From NCBI GenBank assembly GCA_015956445.1, contig WIUZ02000003.1, positions 1-64,000 of the forward strand: DNA of 64,000 nt, read 5' to 3'. The DNA is from Thelephora terrestris. Lineage: Eukaryota; Basidiomycota; Agaricomycetes; Thelephorales; Thelephoraceae. Positions 11,196 to 22,080 of this stretch are shown in pieces. The position numbers and the translations under genes are program-made. Positions within the stretch are counted from its first letter, which is position 1. Each line of letters begins with the position of its first letter. Under the pieces are notes generated by a model. It saw only the letters and a program-made list of their open reading frames with translations, searched no databases and was not told the origin of the DNA.

Positions 11196-12230
11196 CTATG
11201 AGATTCAAGGTATGCTTTAGTCTCGTTGATTACGTGGTTTCTGCCGTGCCAGCTTTACCGCAGCGTTTGCAGAATCAGGGTTCAAGATGTCGGATTTGGA
11301 TATCTTCATCCGATTCGCCACCGACGAGGCCACGGCGTCGCTCTGGTAGTAATTTCGTCAAAAACCTGCAATCGTAGAGTGTAGAATGATGCAGAGGGAC
11401 CTCAACTTACTCTCATGTACCACATGCCCCAATTGAACTCCTTCCCGGCGCCTGGTTTCCTCCTCGCGTCTTAGTCCCCCTTTACTGTCTTCTTCACTTC
11501 TACATTCTCAGCCTTGGTGCCACCCTTCCGGTCAACTGCTCCAGAGATTTGTAGAAGTCGCCTTTTGGGAGAAATCTGTCCAGAGATTCGTACGCGGAAA
11601 CAGCTGATGCTGAAGAGGCGAAGGTAATATATGCCACGCCTGTGGGTTCCTTGGTGATCCTATCGATGGGTATATGAACCTACATGCGCGGGCAGAGTGT
11701 GTTAGCTGCAGTTCGGATGACGTGCACAACCAGGGAAAGTTCAGAAAGGGATTCTAGCAATATATATCCCGAGGTTCTCAGCTTTCACCCGTGGGGAGTC
11801 GGATGTCCCTATCGGAGACTCTCATCGTGTAGTTAGGATTTTTGAACTTAATCTCACCTAGCGGGGGAGCGAGTGAATCAGTCAGCATAGGAATGGGAAG
11901 TGGACTCAAGTCCCGGTGGAAACCCAAACCGCACCTGCGAAAATCCTCCAAAAGGTTTGAATAACTCTGTCGGATCCTGGACAGTGCAAGAGTAAGCGAG
12001 ATTCCGGAAGAATATTCAAGGGGTTTGGAGAATGGTGTCCCGTGGTTGCATCACTTGACGAGACTTCAGGCTTTGATATTTGTGTCAGCTAGTACGGGGT
12101 AGACTGGTCCGCGAACAAAAAACATCGACGTGATTTATCGAACCGCCGCGCAGCCTCCTCCGTCTCCTTCTCAGCTTTGAAACCCACGAAACCATGCCTT
12201 CGAGAGATTCCATCTGGTTTGTGTGAAAAA
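11196..12230 (-). pseudogene. MRD1: Partial MRD1 duplicate, decayed
   Basis: This segment is a diverged copy of the MRD1 gene further right. 11196 onward matches the sequence from 19277 upward. Exons for the RRM2 region and their introns are recognisable up to about 12110, then the copy jumps to the exon 1 region (matching about 20740-20830). The whole of exon 2, some 0.5 kb, is missing, as are the last three RRMs. With no intact frame and no start, it cannot make an Mrd1 protein. The retained introns show a DNA-level segmental duplication, not retroposition. Confidence 0.85.
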
Positions 12231-13200
12231 TAACGCAATGAACAGATACCCTATCCCGAGTGGCCTGAAGTGCGTCAAAGCCAGTTTCTCTGTTCGTGAA
12301 ATCCCTCTGAATCCCCAAAGGGAGGCGAAAGTCAGGGTGCGGACCAGTTCGAACGACCGAACAGGGTGATCTCAGGAGTTTGAGTATTCGTTTACAAGGG
12401 ACGACACATCTTGATAAATCTCTGGGTGAGCATGCGGTAATACCAGTCAGGTAGGTAAGAGAACGCACGATATGGCAGCAGAAGCTTTCAGGCTCGTGAT
12501 GGCGTAAATTCCCTCTCCCATTCACGGCTGGCTCAACGGACTGTCATCGAAGGTATCGAAGGTATCTACAAATCCTGCGAGGCAAATTCTGATCAACAAC
12601 ACAACTAAGAAGCGACGGGCATTCACTCACTGCGTTTGGAATCACCGACCACAGCTAAGTTCTTCGTTGCTTGCGTCCTTCCAACCCCAGCGGTAGGCCC
12701 CCTTTCCTCCTTCCAGCCAACGGAGACAGAGACATGATCCTTCTTGCGAAACCTAAACGCCGCGTAGAATGACAAGACGAATGACCCCCTTCAATGGCGA
12801 GATGAAGAATTGCGATGCGATCCGCGTCGAGTTCTGCGTGTGTTCCTGACGGACGGAAGTCAAAGTCAATCTGGAGGGGGGAGAGCCCGGAGGATTGCGT
12901 CGTTGGTGATGAAAGGACGGGTCCCGGCGGCGAGTTCACCGTAGTGGTGGTAGATCAACATGTGAGCTTCGGTTGAGCACCTGAAGATGTGCCCCGTTCG
13001 TGTACTTCCACATAGATTTGCGGGACTGGGAAACGCTAACATGAATTCTGAACTTGAAAAGATTAACCCTGAGGCCATAGGCACCGTTCGTCGCGGCTCA
13101 AGCGCCCGACGTCAAAGGCCCCGTGTTTTCCATGTGGCCTGTCTCATGATCAGCGCACCCCTCTGCGCTTCTCTGCCCCCCACTCCCACGCGAAAAACCC
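12231..13200. other. Intergenic, nothing recognised
   Basis: About 970 bp between the MRD1 relic and the NLR gene. Several short open frames occur on the minus strand (for example 12655-12939), but none has a recognisable domain or convincing splice pattern. The last part presumably holds the NLR promoter; no clear TATA box was seen. Confidence 0.4.
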
Positions 13201-13201
13201 G

Positions 13202-16018
13202 ATGCCCGGCAAAAAGTTCAAGAACCCGTTCAAATTCTTCACAGCCCGCTCGTTGGGAAACCCAACTAACACCACCGTCGATTCCCTCGGCCCTCGAACG
13301 GCTCTAAACATCGACCCCAAAGTTGAAGGAAATCATCCTCGTCACGAGCTGGGCGGAGGTCGACCTGATTTGACGACGATCCTAAGCGATGACAGCCCCA
13401 AGCCTCCAGGGATCGCATCTCGAGACAGCGAGCAAGAACCCTCCATACCAGGGCCCTCGACTGCGGTTGCAGGTCACGATTTCGAACAAAACGATCACAC
13501 CGCAAGTGAGTGCTGCTGATCTGTACCATCTCCGCCGATGTCCATTCTGATCCCCTGCCTTCGTCTAGCAGGTGGAACTATCGGCCATACAAGCCAGGAA
13601 GGTGAACCAGAGACGGAATCCAAGGGTGCGTGTTGACGAATTCGCCTCTTTTGTGTCCTTATGTAATCTACCAGTTCTGGTTCCAGAACAAGATCACAGA
13701 TATGCAACACCGGAAGCTACAAACAATCGCACCGATGTTGAGGAGGCGTCCGCGAGCGGATTTGGTCCGCTCAGGTCTCTCCTTCAAGCTATCTCTACCG
13801 TCTACGCGAATCACGAAGTTAGTCCACCTCCCGCACTTCAATTCCTGCTTTGATCAACCACTCTGTAGGAACCCTTCGCCGTTAAGAAAAGGGTCGAAGC
13901 GCTCCTCTTGCGTGTGGCCTCGCTGGACAAGCTTTTCGAGACACTCCCGAGTGACGTGGCTGAGTCGAGGCGCCGGACTGCAGTGATAAAGTACAACATG
14001 ATCTTCCTTCCCGCTCTGTGCTGACTTCCTTGTAGAGAGCTCAAGGAAATCGAGGAGAAATTGTGGTTTTTGTCCGTCGGAGAACCGAGGATGCAGTGGC
14101 TTATCAACCACGCTCAACACGATGAAGACGTTTCCAGGCTTCTTGAGGATATGCGAGAGACGATCTTCCGCTACCAGGTGCGTTTTTGAGGTGACGCTTT
14201 TTCAACGTTAACAAGGACAGCAGATGGCGCGACGAACGCAAATTGACGATCAAGTACTCTCAATGGTGGGTGCACTAATTACATCTGCGTCAGCGAAATA
14301 ACCTCTCTCTGCAGGACTCAGGTCGGAATGCCACCCGCTCCAGAGTTTTCGATGGCGCTTGCTTACCATGATTTCCTCTGACAGGTGATGCTGCCATCAT
14401 TGACAAGCTTTATCGCGCGCAAAAGGCCGAGTATCGACATAGTAACCGTGACCGTTGTCTCAAGGGGACCCGTATAACCGTCCTGGACGAGATAGAGCTT
14501 TGGGCGCGCGACTTTGACAGGCCCCCTATCTACTGGTTGAATGGGCTCGCGGGGATGGGGAAGAGCACCATCGCACAGACAATCGCGGAGAGGATGTTCG
14601 CGGACGGACAACTCGGCGCCTCCTTCTTCTGTTCACGGGACTTTGAGGACCGAAGGAACCTTGAGTTTATCTTCCCCACCATAGCAGCTCAACTCTGTCG
14701 GAGGTACCCCGAATTTCGGTCTATTCTCATCCCCGCGGTGCGGGCGGATTCAGGAATTGTCGACGAGACCCTGGATGGCCAGATGAACAAGTTGTTAGTT
14801 CAGCCCCTCATGAAGTCTGGCATCTCAACCGTGATTCTGATCGACGCGCTGGATGAATGCCAAGATGACAAACCCACTTCGGCCATCTTATCTGTCCTTG
14901 GCCCATTTATGAAACAAATCTCCAAGGTCAAGTTCTTTGTCACCGGTCGCCCAGAACCATGCATTCAAAACGCCTTCCGTCACTCACTGTTGACCAAATC
15001 AAGAGACATATTCATCCTCCACGAGGTCGAGCCAGACCAAGTCAACAGCGACATACAGCTGTTTTACAAACACAGGTGCTCTGAAATTAGGAGCCGCCGA
15101 CCTGGCTTGGATGGCTGGCCAACCAAAGAACAGCTGTGTCTGCTTACTGAACGTGCGGCAGGACTGTTTATCTATGCCATGGCCACGGTCAGGTTTATTG
15201 ACCACAACATCAAGAACCCCCAGACACAGCTGGACCTGCTGATACAATCACAAGAAAGTGCGTCTGAGGGGAGGACCAAACTTAGGGGAGACACAACACT
15301 TGATTCACTATACATGGCAATTTTCCACAACGCCTTCTGTGACAATGACCCGGAGGACGATACCAGGGTCCGGTCCGTTCTCGGTGCTGTGTTCTTCGCC
15401 ACAAATCCCCTCTCTCCAGCCACCATTGCTGTACTCCTGGGTCTTGATCCTGGAGACGTGTTCCACCTCCTATCATCGTTACACTCACTCCTCATCCTCT
15501 CAGACAACATTGATCACCCTGTTCAGCCCTTCCACAAGTCTTTCTATGATTTCATCATCAATCCAAACCGATGTGACAATCCAAGGTTTTGCCTCTCCCC
15601 TCCTGATCAACATGCGGAACTTGTGGTCAAGTGTCTTGAACTAATGAACCAAAAGCTGGGGCAGGAGCAGAGTGCTGAAGGGCCAGCCCAAATGACATTG
15701 GGTTATGCCTGTAATTCATGGCTCAAGCACCTTAGCAGCACAACATCAATACAAAAGGCCAAAATTTTGCCTGCCATGCACCTGTTTCTGGGGGGAAATC
15801 TCCGGTTTTGGGTAGAAAGATACTGTACGTCTTTCGGGATGTTCAATGAAATTCGAGCAATAAATGAATGGTTGGGTGTATGTCATATTTCATCACTTGG
15901 CCTATATCTGGGAATTTATTGGATTGGGTCCAGATGCCACAGACTCCACATCTCTCCCATTTCCATGGAGTCCTACCCCTGCAACACCTTCAAGTGGCAT
16001 CCTGCAGCTCCAGCTTGA
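13202..16018 (+). CDS. NACHT-domain NLR (STAND NTPase)
   Basis: Span of a multi-exon gene. The start chosen is the ATG at 13202 (MPGKKFKNPF). Several small exons with clear GT-AG introns encode an N-terminal helical domain (SLLQAISTVYANHE, then ESRRRTAVIK and RMQWLINHAQHDED) of the kind that precedes NACHT in Agaricomycete NLRs. The large last exon has the NACHT NTPase: Walker A GLAGMGKST near 14546, Walker B LIDALDE near 14840, and FFVTGRPEP as the sensor segment, followed by helical winged-helix-like repeats. No WD40, ankyrin or TPR repeats follow before the stop at 16018. Fungal NLRs act in cytoplasmic non-self recognition and regulated cell death. The 3' third loses CpGs progressively, as does the kinase relic downstream, so the end of the gene may be decaying. 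Confidence 0.82.
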
Positions 16019-16069
16019 CCAGGACAGGAACTTCCAGTGCTTCATATAAGTCTCAATCCCCCCCGTGGC

Positions 16070-17317
16070 CCATTTCCTCAGATAAGGCTGAGATCAACCA
16101 TTTGGACCAGGTAAGTTCTTGAGTGGTCTGGTTCAATCTACCTTTAATTGTGGGTGTAGGTTCTGGAGCAGGGTTCTGTTGGTGGGGAGGAACAAGCAAG
16201 ACTTTTGGACAAATTGTGGAGATTATGCAAGGATTTCCAAGATGTCCCAGAATCTGTCAGAATTCTGGACTGTGACAACATATCTGAGACAATTCCCATG
16301 CATGTCAGTCAGACTGCAGTGGTGTTCCAAGGAATTTACCAGGGTCGTTCAGTGGCTGTCAAGGTTCTGCATGCCAGTAACCGCAACAGAAGTTTCAGAG
16401 TCAGTTTCATTGTCCTGCTTGATCTTAGGGGTGAATTTTTCTGACCAGCAACCCAGGACTTCTGCAAAGAGGCAGTGATTTGGAGACACCTTCATCATCC
16501 CAAAATTGTCCCATTGATTGGTGTTGCAATCAGCCCAGGACAGTGTTTGTTGGTTTCTGACTGGGTGGACAATGGGACAATCGATCAATTCATCAAAGTA
16601 AATCCAGATGCAAACCGGATTGACCTTGTGGGTTTCTATGTCATCTCAGTATTGCAGAATCTCACTCCACAGCTACTCAGCTCATTGATGTTGTGGAGGG
16701 TCTGATGTATATGCACAATCTTTCTATTGTGCATGGGGGCTTGTGCATGGTGGGTAACTGCTCAATCTGGCCAGCTCCCTGTGATATGACAGTATTCACA
16801 GGAAAAAATCCTCATAACTCAGAGTGGTCATGCTTGTCTTATAGGCTTTGGCAATGCTACAACTGCTGGATCCCTCCAAGGCTCAAGCTTTTGGAATTTG
16901 TTTGGAGACTCTGGCCTCTGTGAGCAAGGGGATAAACTCTGGATGTTCTACAGAGGTGACGAGATCAGAGTGGCTGGGTTAACTAAGGAGTTGGATGTCT
17001 ATGCCCTGGGGCTGGTCATTTATAAGGTTCGTACGTTTATATACATATAGCTCTGGAAATAGCCCTAAACAGCAGAACTGGGGCAGGTTTTGTGTGGTTT
17101 CACTCCCTTTTGTGATATTGGGGCATGGGGCAAGTTTATGGGAGAGAGCAGAGCAAAACCAGAGGATGCAGCAGGTCTTGGATTCACTGGTGGGCTGTGG
17201 GAGATCCTTGAAAAGTGTTGGTTAAATGACCCAGAGAAGCGACCAACACTCAGGGAAGTCCTTGCATGCCTGAGGAAAATTGCACCAAGCTGGGGTAACA
17301 GACAGGCAGTAGTTTGA
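16070..17317 (+). pseudogene. TKL-type kinase-like gene or relic
   Basis: A chain of short exons with plausible GT-AG introns encodes a kinase-like domain: an N-terminal lead (LDKLWRLCKDFQDVPESVRI), VAVKVLHAS (the ATP-binding Lys is present), AVIWRHLHHPKIVPLIGV, LMYMHNLSIVHGGL in place of the catalytic HRD loop, LIGFGNA in place of DFG, ELDVYALGLVIYK, and a C-lobe ending RPTLREVLACLRKIAPSW. The catalytic Asp of HRD and that of DFG are both absent, so it would be at best a pseudokinase. It is paralogous to the gene at 22533-28054. CpG is almost absent here (roughly eight in 1.2 kb). It may be a separate gene or a former 3' part of the NLR; the stop at 16018 argues for separate. Confidence 0.6.
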
Positions 17318-17614
17318 TGTTTAACAGTGTCCTTGACCATGTTTGTTCAATGGGTTATTTTAGTTCAGGCTTTCAATGTTTATACCATGTTGTAAAACCA
17401 TAGGGTGACTGGTGGAAACTGCTGCTCAACATGGTGATGTATACTGTAGAACCTTGAGGAACCCGCTGAATGATAGTTCACCTTATCACACCCTTCTGAG
17501 TGGAGCTGAGTTCTTGTAACATATGTCTCCTTGCTTCAATCACAGTGCCAGCCCTCACTGAGACTGCTCATCTTATTGTTTCTGGTTTATACATTCCAGG
17601 CGGTGTACTAATAT

Positions 17615-17840
17615 TGTTGTTCCCCATCAATGTCCCCATGATATCCAGCATCCAGTCTGTTTCTACCTCATGTTGAGAGCATCGACTTTCTAACCGCTGC
17701 AGCAGCAAAACAAATACGTGGATACCTTGGTAGATCCAACACAACCAGGTAGGCTGCCAAGAATAGTCAAGGGGGTTGTTGCCTCAGTCTCATTTGGAGG
17801 AATTGAGAGGAACATTGACTCCCACAAGGTTTGGGCAATG
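17615..17840 (+). repeat. Duplicated block X (CpG-depleted copy)
   Basis: Partner of 10965-11195. Many differences are CpG in the other copy against TpG or CpA here, as expected for deamination of methylated cytosine. It lies about 0.3 kb beyond the 3' end of MRD1, so the duplicated unit originally spanned X plus MRD1. Confidence 0.7.
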
Positions 17841-18124
17841 CGAGGTTGAAACTCCCTGAGGTGGTTCTCACAATTCATGTGCCTCTATCATCTACTTGAC
17901 TTCTGCGTTGACATGCCACCAGTATTTGCCTTGGGTGAACAACCCCAGCGCCAGTGTGAGCACTTTAGGTCTCACTTGCTGGGATGGTCTCAATTGATAT
18001 CCCGACGGGTCTTGGGACCGTATGAGTTCACAGCGACCAAGAAGATTTTACGCTCCAACAATGTGATCTGAGTCTTTGTTCGACGATTCAGGGTAAGGAG
18101 AAACAGAACCGGGAACCAACTATC

Positions 18125-20988
18125 TTACTGCTCATCTTCCTCAAACCCTCCATCACCCTCCCGATCACCTCCGCCAATAACAAGTTTCCTCTTCTTCCCA
18201 GGGACCTCCGCGCCACCACCGAACCCAACGCCCGCCTTCCTCCTCAACTCATCCACATCGTGCTCGCGCTCTTCAGCCCACTGCAACACCAAATGTCTAC
18301 CCAACAAGTGAGTGTGCTGGAGCGAATTGAACGCGTTCTCTGCTTCGTGCTTCGAAGCAAACTCGAGAAAGGCAAACCCTCGTGAGCGGTGGTCGAATTT
18401 CTTGGGAAGCCGTACGGATCTCAATTGTCCGTGAGCGCTGTGGGTGATCTTTGGTAAGGGCGAGCCAGGAAAAGGGATAAAGCGACGAATCGCGTACCCG
18501 AAGAGTTCCCTGATGTCCTTCTTACTGGCCTCGAACGGCACATTTTTCACGATCATCTTCGTCGAGCTCTTCACACCAGCTTTGTCCTTGCCTTCGGTAG
18601 GTTCCTCTGCGCCCCTCCCCGCCAACCGAATGCTCAACGAGTGTCCGTCGAGAACGTATCCTTGCATCGATTTCAAAGCCCTCTTTGCTCCTTCGGCATC
18701 CTTGAACCCAACGAACCCGTAGCCCATGCTGAGCTTTCCACTGGGGTTTCTCAGGTCGGGTTTCATTTGAACTCGGGCGAAGGCGAAGGAAGGCAGGCTA
18801 CGGAACGCGCGATCGAGTCCATCGGGGGTCGTGGAGAATGCAAGATTCTTCACAAAGAGTGTCGTTGCGCCGGTTATTGTCGCCTGAGGATCGGCTTCGG
18901 CATCCCTCTCGTCCGGAATGGTGATAGGCTTGGCTGCATTCGAAAGAACGGTCGTGGGTCCATCTTCAGAGACCGCAGAAGCAGGCTCCTTGAACATGCC
19001 GATCGGGCCCTTCTCCAAATATACGATGGTGTTGCCCAACCGCCGGTACGCCACAGCCTTGAATGCCCCGGCAGCATCATCCGAGTGAACGAACTCTACC
19101 ACAGCGATAGTACCCGCTGGAGGTATCAGAACCCGGCTCAGTTCCCCATGGGCCTCAAACATCTCGCGGATGGTTTCAGCCGAGGTCCCGTATGGAATGT
19201 TCTTGACGAGGATGACAGTATCAGAGCGGCGAACGCGGCCCGAGCCAGTGAGATCGGAGAAGGAATTGAGGAGTACGCCATGAGATTCAAGGTATGCTTT
19301 AGTCTCGTTGATTACGTGGGTTTCGGCTAGTGCCAGTTTTACCGCAGCGTTTTCAGAATCAGGGTTCAAGATGTCGGATTTCGATATCTTCATCCGATCG
19401 GCCACTGACGAGACCACGGCGTCGCTCTGGTGGTAATTTCGTCAGAAATCCGCAATCGTAGAGTGTCGAATGATGCAAGGGACCCCAACTTACGTTCATG
19501 TACAACATACCCCAATTGAACTCCTTCCCGGCGCCTGCTTTCCTTTTCGCGTCTTTGTCCCCCTTGACGGACTTCGTTTCTACATCCTCAGCCTTGGTGC
19601 CACCCTTCCGGTCGACTGCTCCAAGAATGTGTCAAAGTCGTCCTTGAAAAGTTTTTTTGTCCAGAGACTCGTACGCGGCAAGGGCTGATGCCGGAGAGGC
19701 GAAGGTAATATACGCTACACCTTTGGGTCCTTTGGTAATCCTGTCAGTGGGTATATGGACCTAGATGCGCGAGCAGAGTGTGTTAGCTGCAGTTTGGATG
19801 ACGTGAACAACCAAGGAGATTCAGAAAGAGATTCTAGCAATATTTATCCCGAGGTTCTCAGCTTTCCCCCGTGGGGAGTCTGATGTCCCTATCGGAGACT
19901 CTCATCGTGTAGATAGAGTTGAGAGCGCAATCTCACCTAGCGGGGGAGCGAGTGAATCAGTCGACATAGGAAGGAGAAGTGGACTCAAGTCCCGGAGGGA
20001 ACCCAAACCGCACCTGTGAGATTTCTCCAAAAGGTTTGAATAACTCTGTCAAATCCTGGACAGTGCAAGAGTAAGCGAGGTTCCGGAAGAAGAGTCGAGC
20101 GGTTTGAAGGATGGTGTCCCGTGCTGGATCGCTCGACGAGGCTTCTGGCTTATAAAACTTGCGTTAGCTGGCGACGAGTAGACCAGAATCACTTCACGGG
20201 GACATACCTGGTGAGTCTCGATCTTGGTTTTGGTTGGTGGGTCCGAAAGGTGGGTGGCGGTGTCAGGCTCTTCGACAGTGGAGTTGGCCATTCGTTGCCT
20301 CATCCAATCCAGATCCGAGAGGGCCTGTTGCGAAGGCGCAGGATTCGCATCTATATGGTCGTCCTTAACACCAACTCTCTTCCCAGTTGTCTGAGGTCGG
20401 AGTTGCTCCTCGTTCGCCCAGGAGGGACCCTTCACCGTCCGCGGCTGCATAACCTTCTGATATTCCTCAAAGTCCTTGTCGGTCTGAAGAGATTTGCCAT
20501 CAGCCCCGTCATTGGGTGGTTTTAACTTTTTGCCCTTTTCGCTGCTGGAGGGAGAGAGTCTGGAGACGTCCGAGGTCGAAGGATCGGCTTCGAGCCTTCT
20601 GCGTTTCATTGGTCGCTCTTCCTTATCCCTAATCCCCTAACCACGATGAGCTCGCGAACGAAAACCACCGAGGACGCGGGTGTTATTTGTAGAAACGCAA
20701 GGAACTCACGTCAACGACCTCGACGCTTATCCGCATGGAGTCGATAAAACTTTTATCGAACCACTGCATCGCTTCCTCTGCCTCCTTCTCAGTTCTGAGG
20801 CCCACGAAACCAAACCTTCGGGAAGTTCCATCCGGTTTGTAAGCGATTTTGGCGTCGGTGAGGGTAAAGGTCTTCGAAGATGAGGAAGAAGACGGTGGGG
20901 TGTTCTTCGCGGCCTTGCCGGAGAAATGTTTCCGTAAGGCATCTGGAGTCAAGTACGGGGGCAGGTTCTTGATTATGAGACGAGACAT
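18125..20988 (-). CDS. MRD1: MRD1, multiple RNA-binding domain protein
   Basis: Homologue of Mrd1 (RBM19 in animals), a nucleolar protein of the small-subunit processome needed for early cleavages of pre-rRNA. Exons (minus): 20988-20710 (RRM1, start MSRLIIKNLPPYLTP), about 20621-20208 (basic, acidic linker), 20157-20014 (RRM2 start, RLFFRNLAYSC), 19760-19494 (RRM2 end, VHIPTDRITKGPKG, then linker), 19426-18498 and 18437-18125 (RRM3 ILVKNIPYGTS, RRM4 LFVKNLAFSTT, RRM5 MIVKNVPFEAS). Five RRMs in all, as in yeast Mrd1. The 60-bp intron at 18438-18497 keeps the frame open. Oddity: at the end of RRM2 the frame reads CTT-TGA-CAC (TGA at 19634-19632), where a Leu is expected before His-Ile-Leu. That would stop an essential protein early, so it is an assembly or base error, a damaged allele, or a second copy exists. 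It shares a short promoter with prefoldin 3. Confidence 0.85.
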
Positions 20989-21136
20989 GGCTGCCCTCGT
21001 CGCAATGAGGTCGAGGAGAGAGAAAAAAACGAAGGAAAAAAGTGTGAGAAAAATTCGCGGAAGGGGAGGCTGACGGGCGCTTGCAAGTGATTTCATCTCC
21101 GTAGATCCAAAACACCCACGCGAAATCACACTTACA
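20989..21136. promoter_or_regulatory. Shared divergent promoter MRD1/prefoldin 3
   Basis: Only 148 bp separate the start codons of MRD1 (minus) and prefoldin subunit 3 (plus), so this interval must hold both promoters. It contains a poly-purine run (gagagagaaaaaaacgaagg) but no clear TATA box. Co-regulation of the two housekeeping genes is an inference from spacing alone. Confidence 0.55.
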
Positions 21137-22080
21137 ATGGCTACAACGGAAGAATCACAGGATAACAATCCAAGAGGAATTCCGAAGGCTCCGTTCATTG
21201 TGAGTTTCCTACGGCGAACGGATGGCTGAAAGCGACGCTCATTTCCCTTTCCAATCTCGTTCGTCCTCCTCGATCCATTGACAAACAGTCGGACGTCGAA
21301 AAGTACATCGGTGGACCGGATGGTGACGTCGAGAGCGCGATGAAGAAAATTCAAGATGCCCTTGCGTACGTTCCGTCTTTTTCCAACCAATCTCGTCCTC
21401 TGACCTGCCGTTCTACCTTCGTAGAAAGTACAGGTACATGGACGGAAACCTTGCACAAAGACGGAGAGGTCTCGAGGAAAAGATTCCGGATATTCGGAAG
21501 ACCCTAAGCATGGTCGAATTCCTGAACGAGAGGCGAGTAAGTGAGTTTGTTTACCCCGTTGGCCCAATTTTCGTCTTTGCTTATCGCTTGCTTATCTGAC
21601 ATCTATCCGTGATTCGCTCGGTCCTAATCGTAGGAAGGCAAACTGAAGTCCGATGACCTAGAAGAAGATTTGGATGACCTTGACCTTGAGGACGAGACGG
21701 CCGATAAAAAGCCACTCGTAACAACATTCGAGCTGAATGAGACCCTGTATGCCGAGGCAGAACTAGAAGATACAGACGTCGTTTACTTGTGGTTAGGGGT
21801 ACGTTCTCCCCATTGCCTCTTGTTTCGCACACTCAATTTAACCATTGCGATTCTACTACAGGCCAACGTGATGCTATCCTACAATATTACAGAAGCCATG
21901 GAGCTCCTCGCCACAAAACTGAAGAACGCAGAGGCATCGTTACAAAGCCTTCAGGAGGATCTTGAGTTCTTGCGTGAGCAGATTACCGTGATGGAGGTAA
22001 ACACGGCGAGGTTGTACAATTGGGATGTAGTCCGTCGGAGGGAACGGAGAGCAAAGGAAGCCTCTGCATCTACCGGGTAA
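21137..22080 (+). CDS. PAC10: Prefoldin subunit 3
   Basis: Alpha-class prefoldin subunit (VBP1 in animals, Pac10 in yeast), part of the hexameric cytosolic chaperone that hands unfolded actin and tubulin to the CCT chaperonin. Five exons with clean GT-AG introns: 21137-21199, 21289-21365, 21425-21536, 21634-21798, 21862-22080. The first exon is exactly 21 codons and every junction keeps frame. The protein, about 211 aa, shows the family pattern: GIPKAPFI then KYIGG near the N-terminus, first coiled coil (KYRYMDGNLAQRRRGLEEKI), a beta segment (FELNETLYAEAELEDTDVVY, then LWLGANVMLSY), and second coiled coil ending near LYNWDVVRRRE. It appears intact. Its neighbour MRD1 is divergent. Confidence 0.95.

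Noticed and set aside
15480-17900. RIP of the Neurospora type
   Set aside because: The changes concentrate at CpG and do not favour CpA, and the similar duplicate at 10965 is not mutated. CpG methylation decay explains it better.
20683-21567. 294-aa minus-strand frame covering MRD1 exon 1 and continuing through prefoldin 3
   Set aside because: Only the part from the Met at 20988 matches Mrd1; the upstream part is antisense to prefoldin 3 exons and introns.
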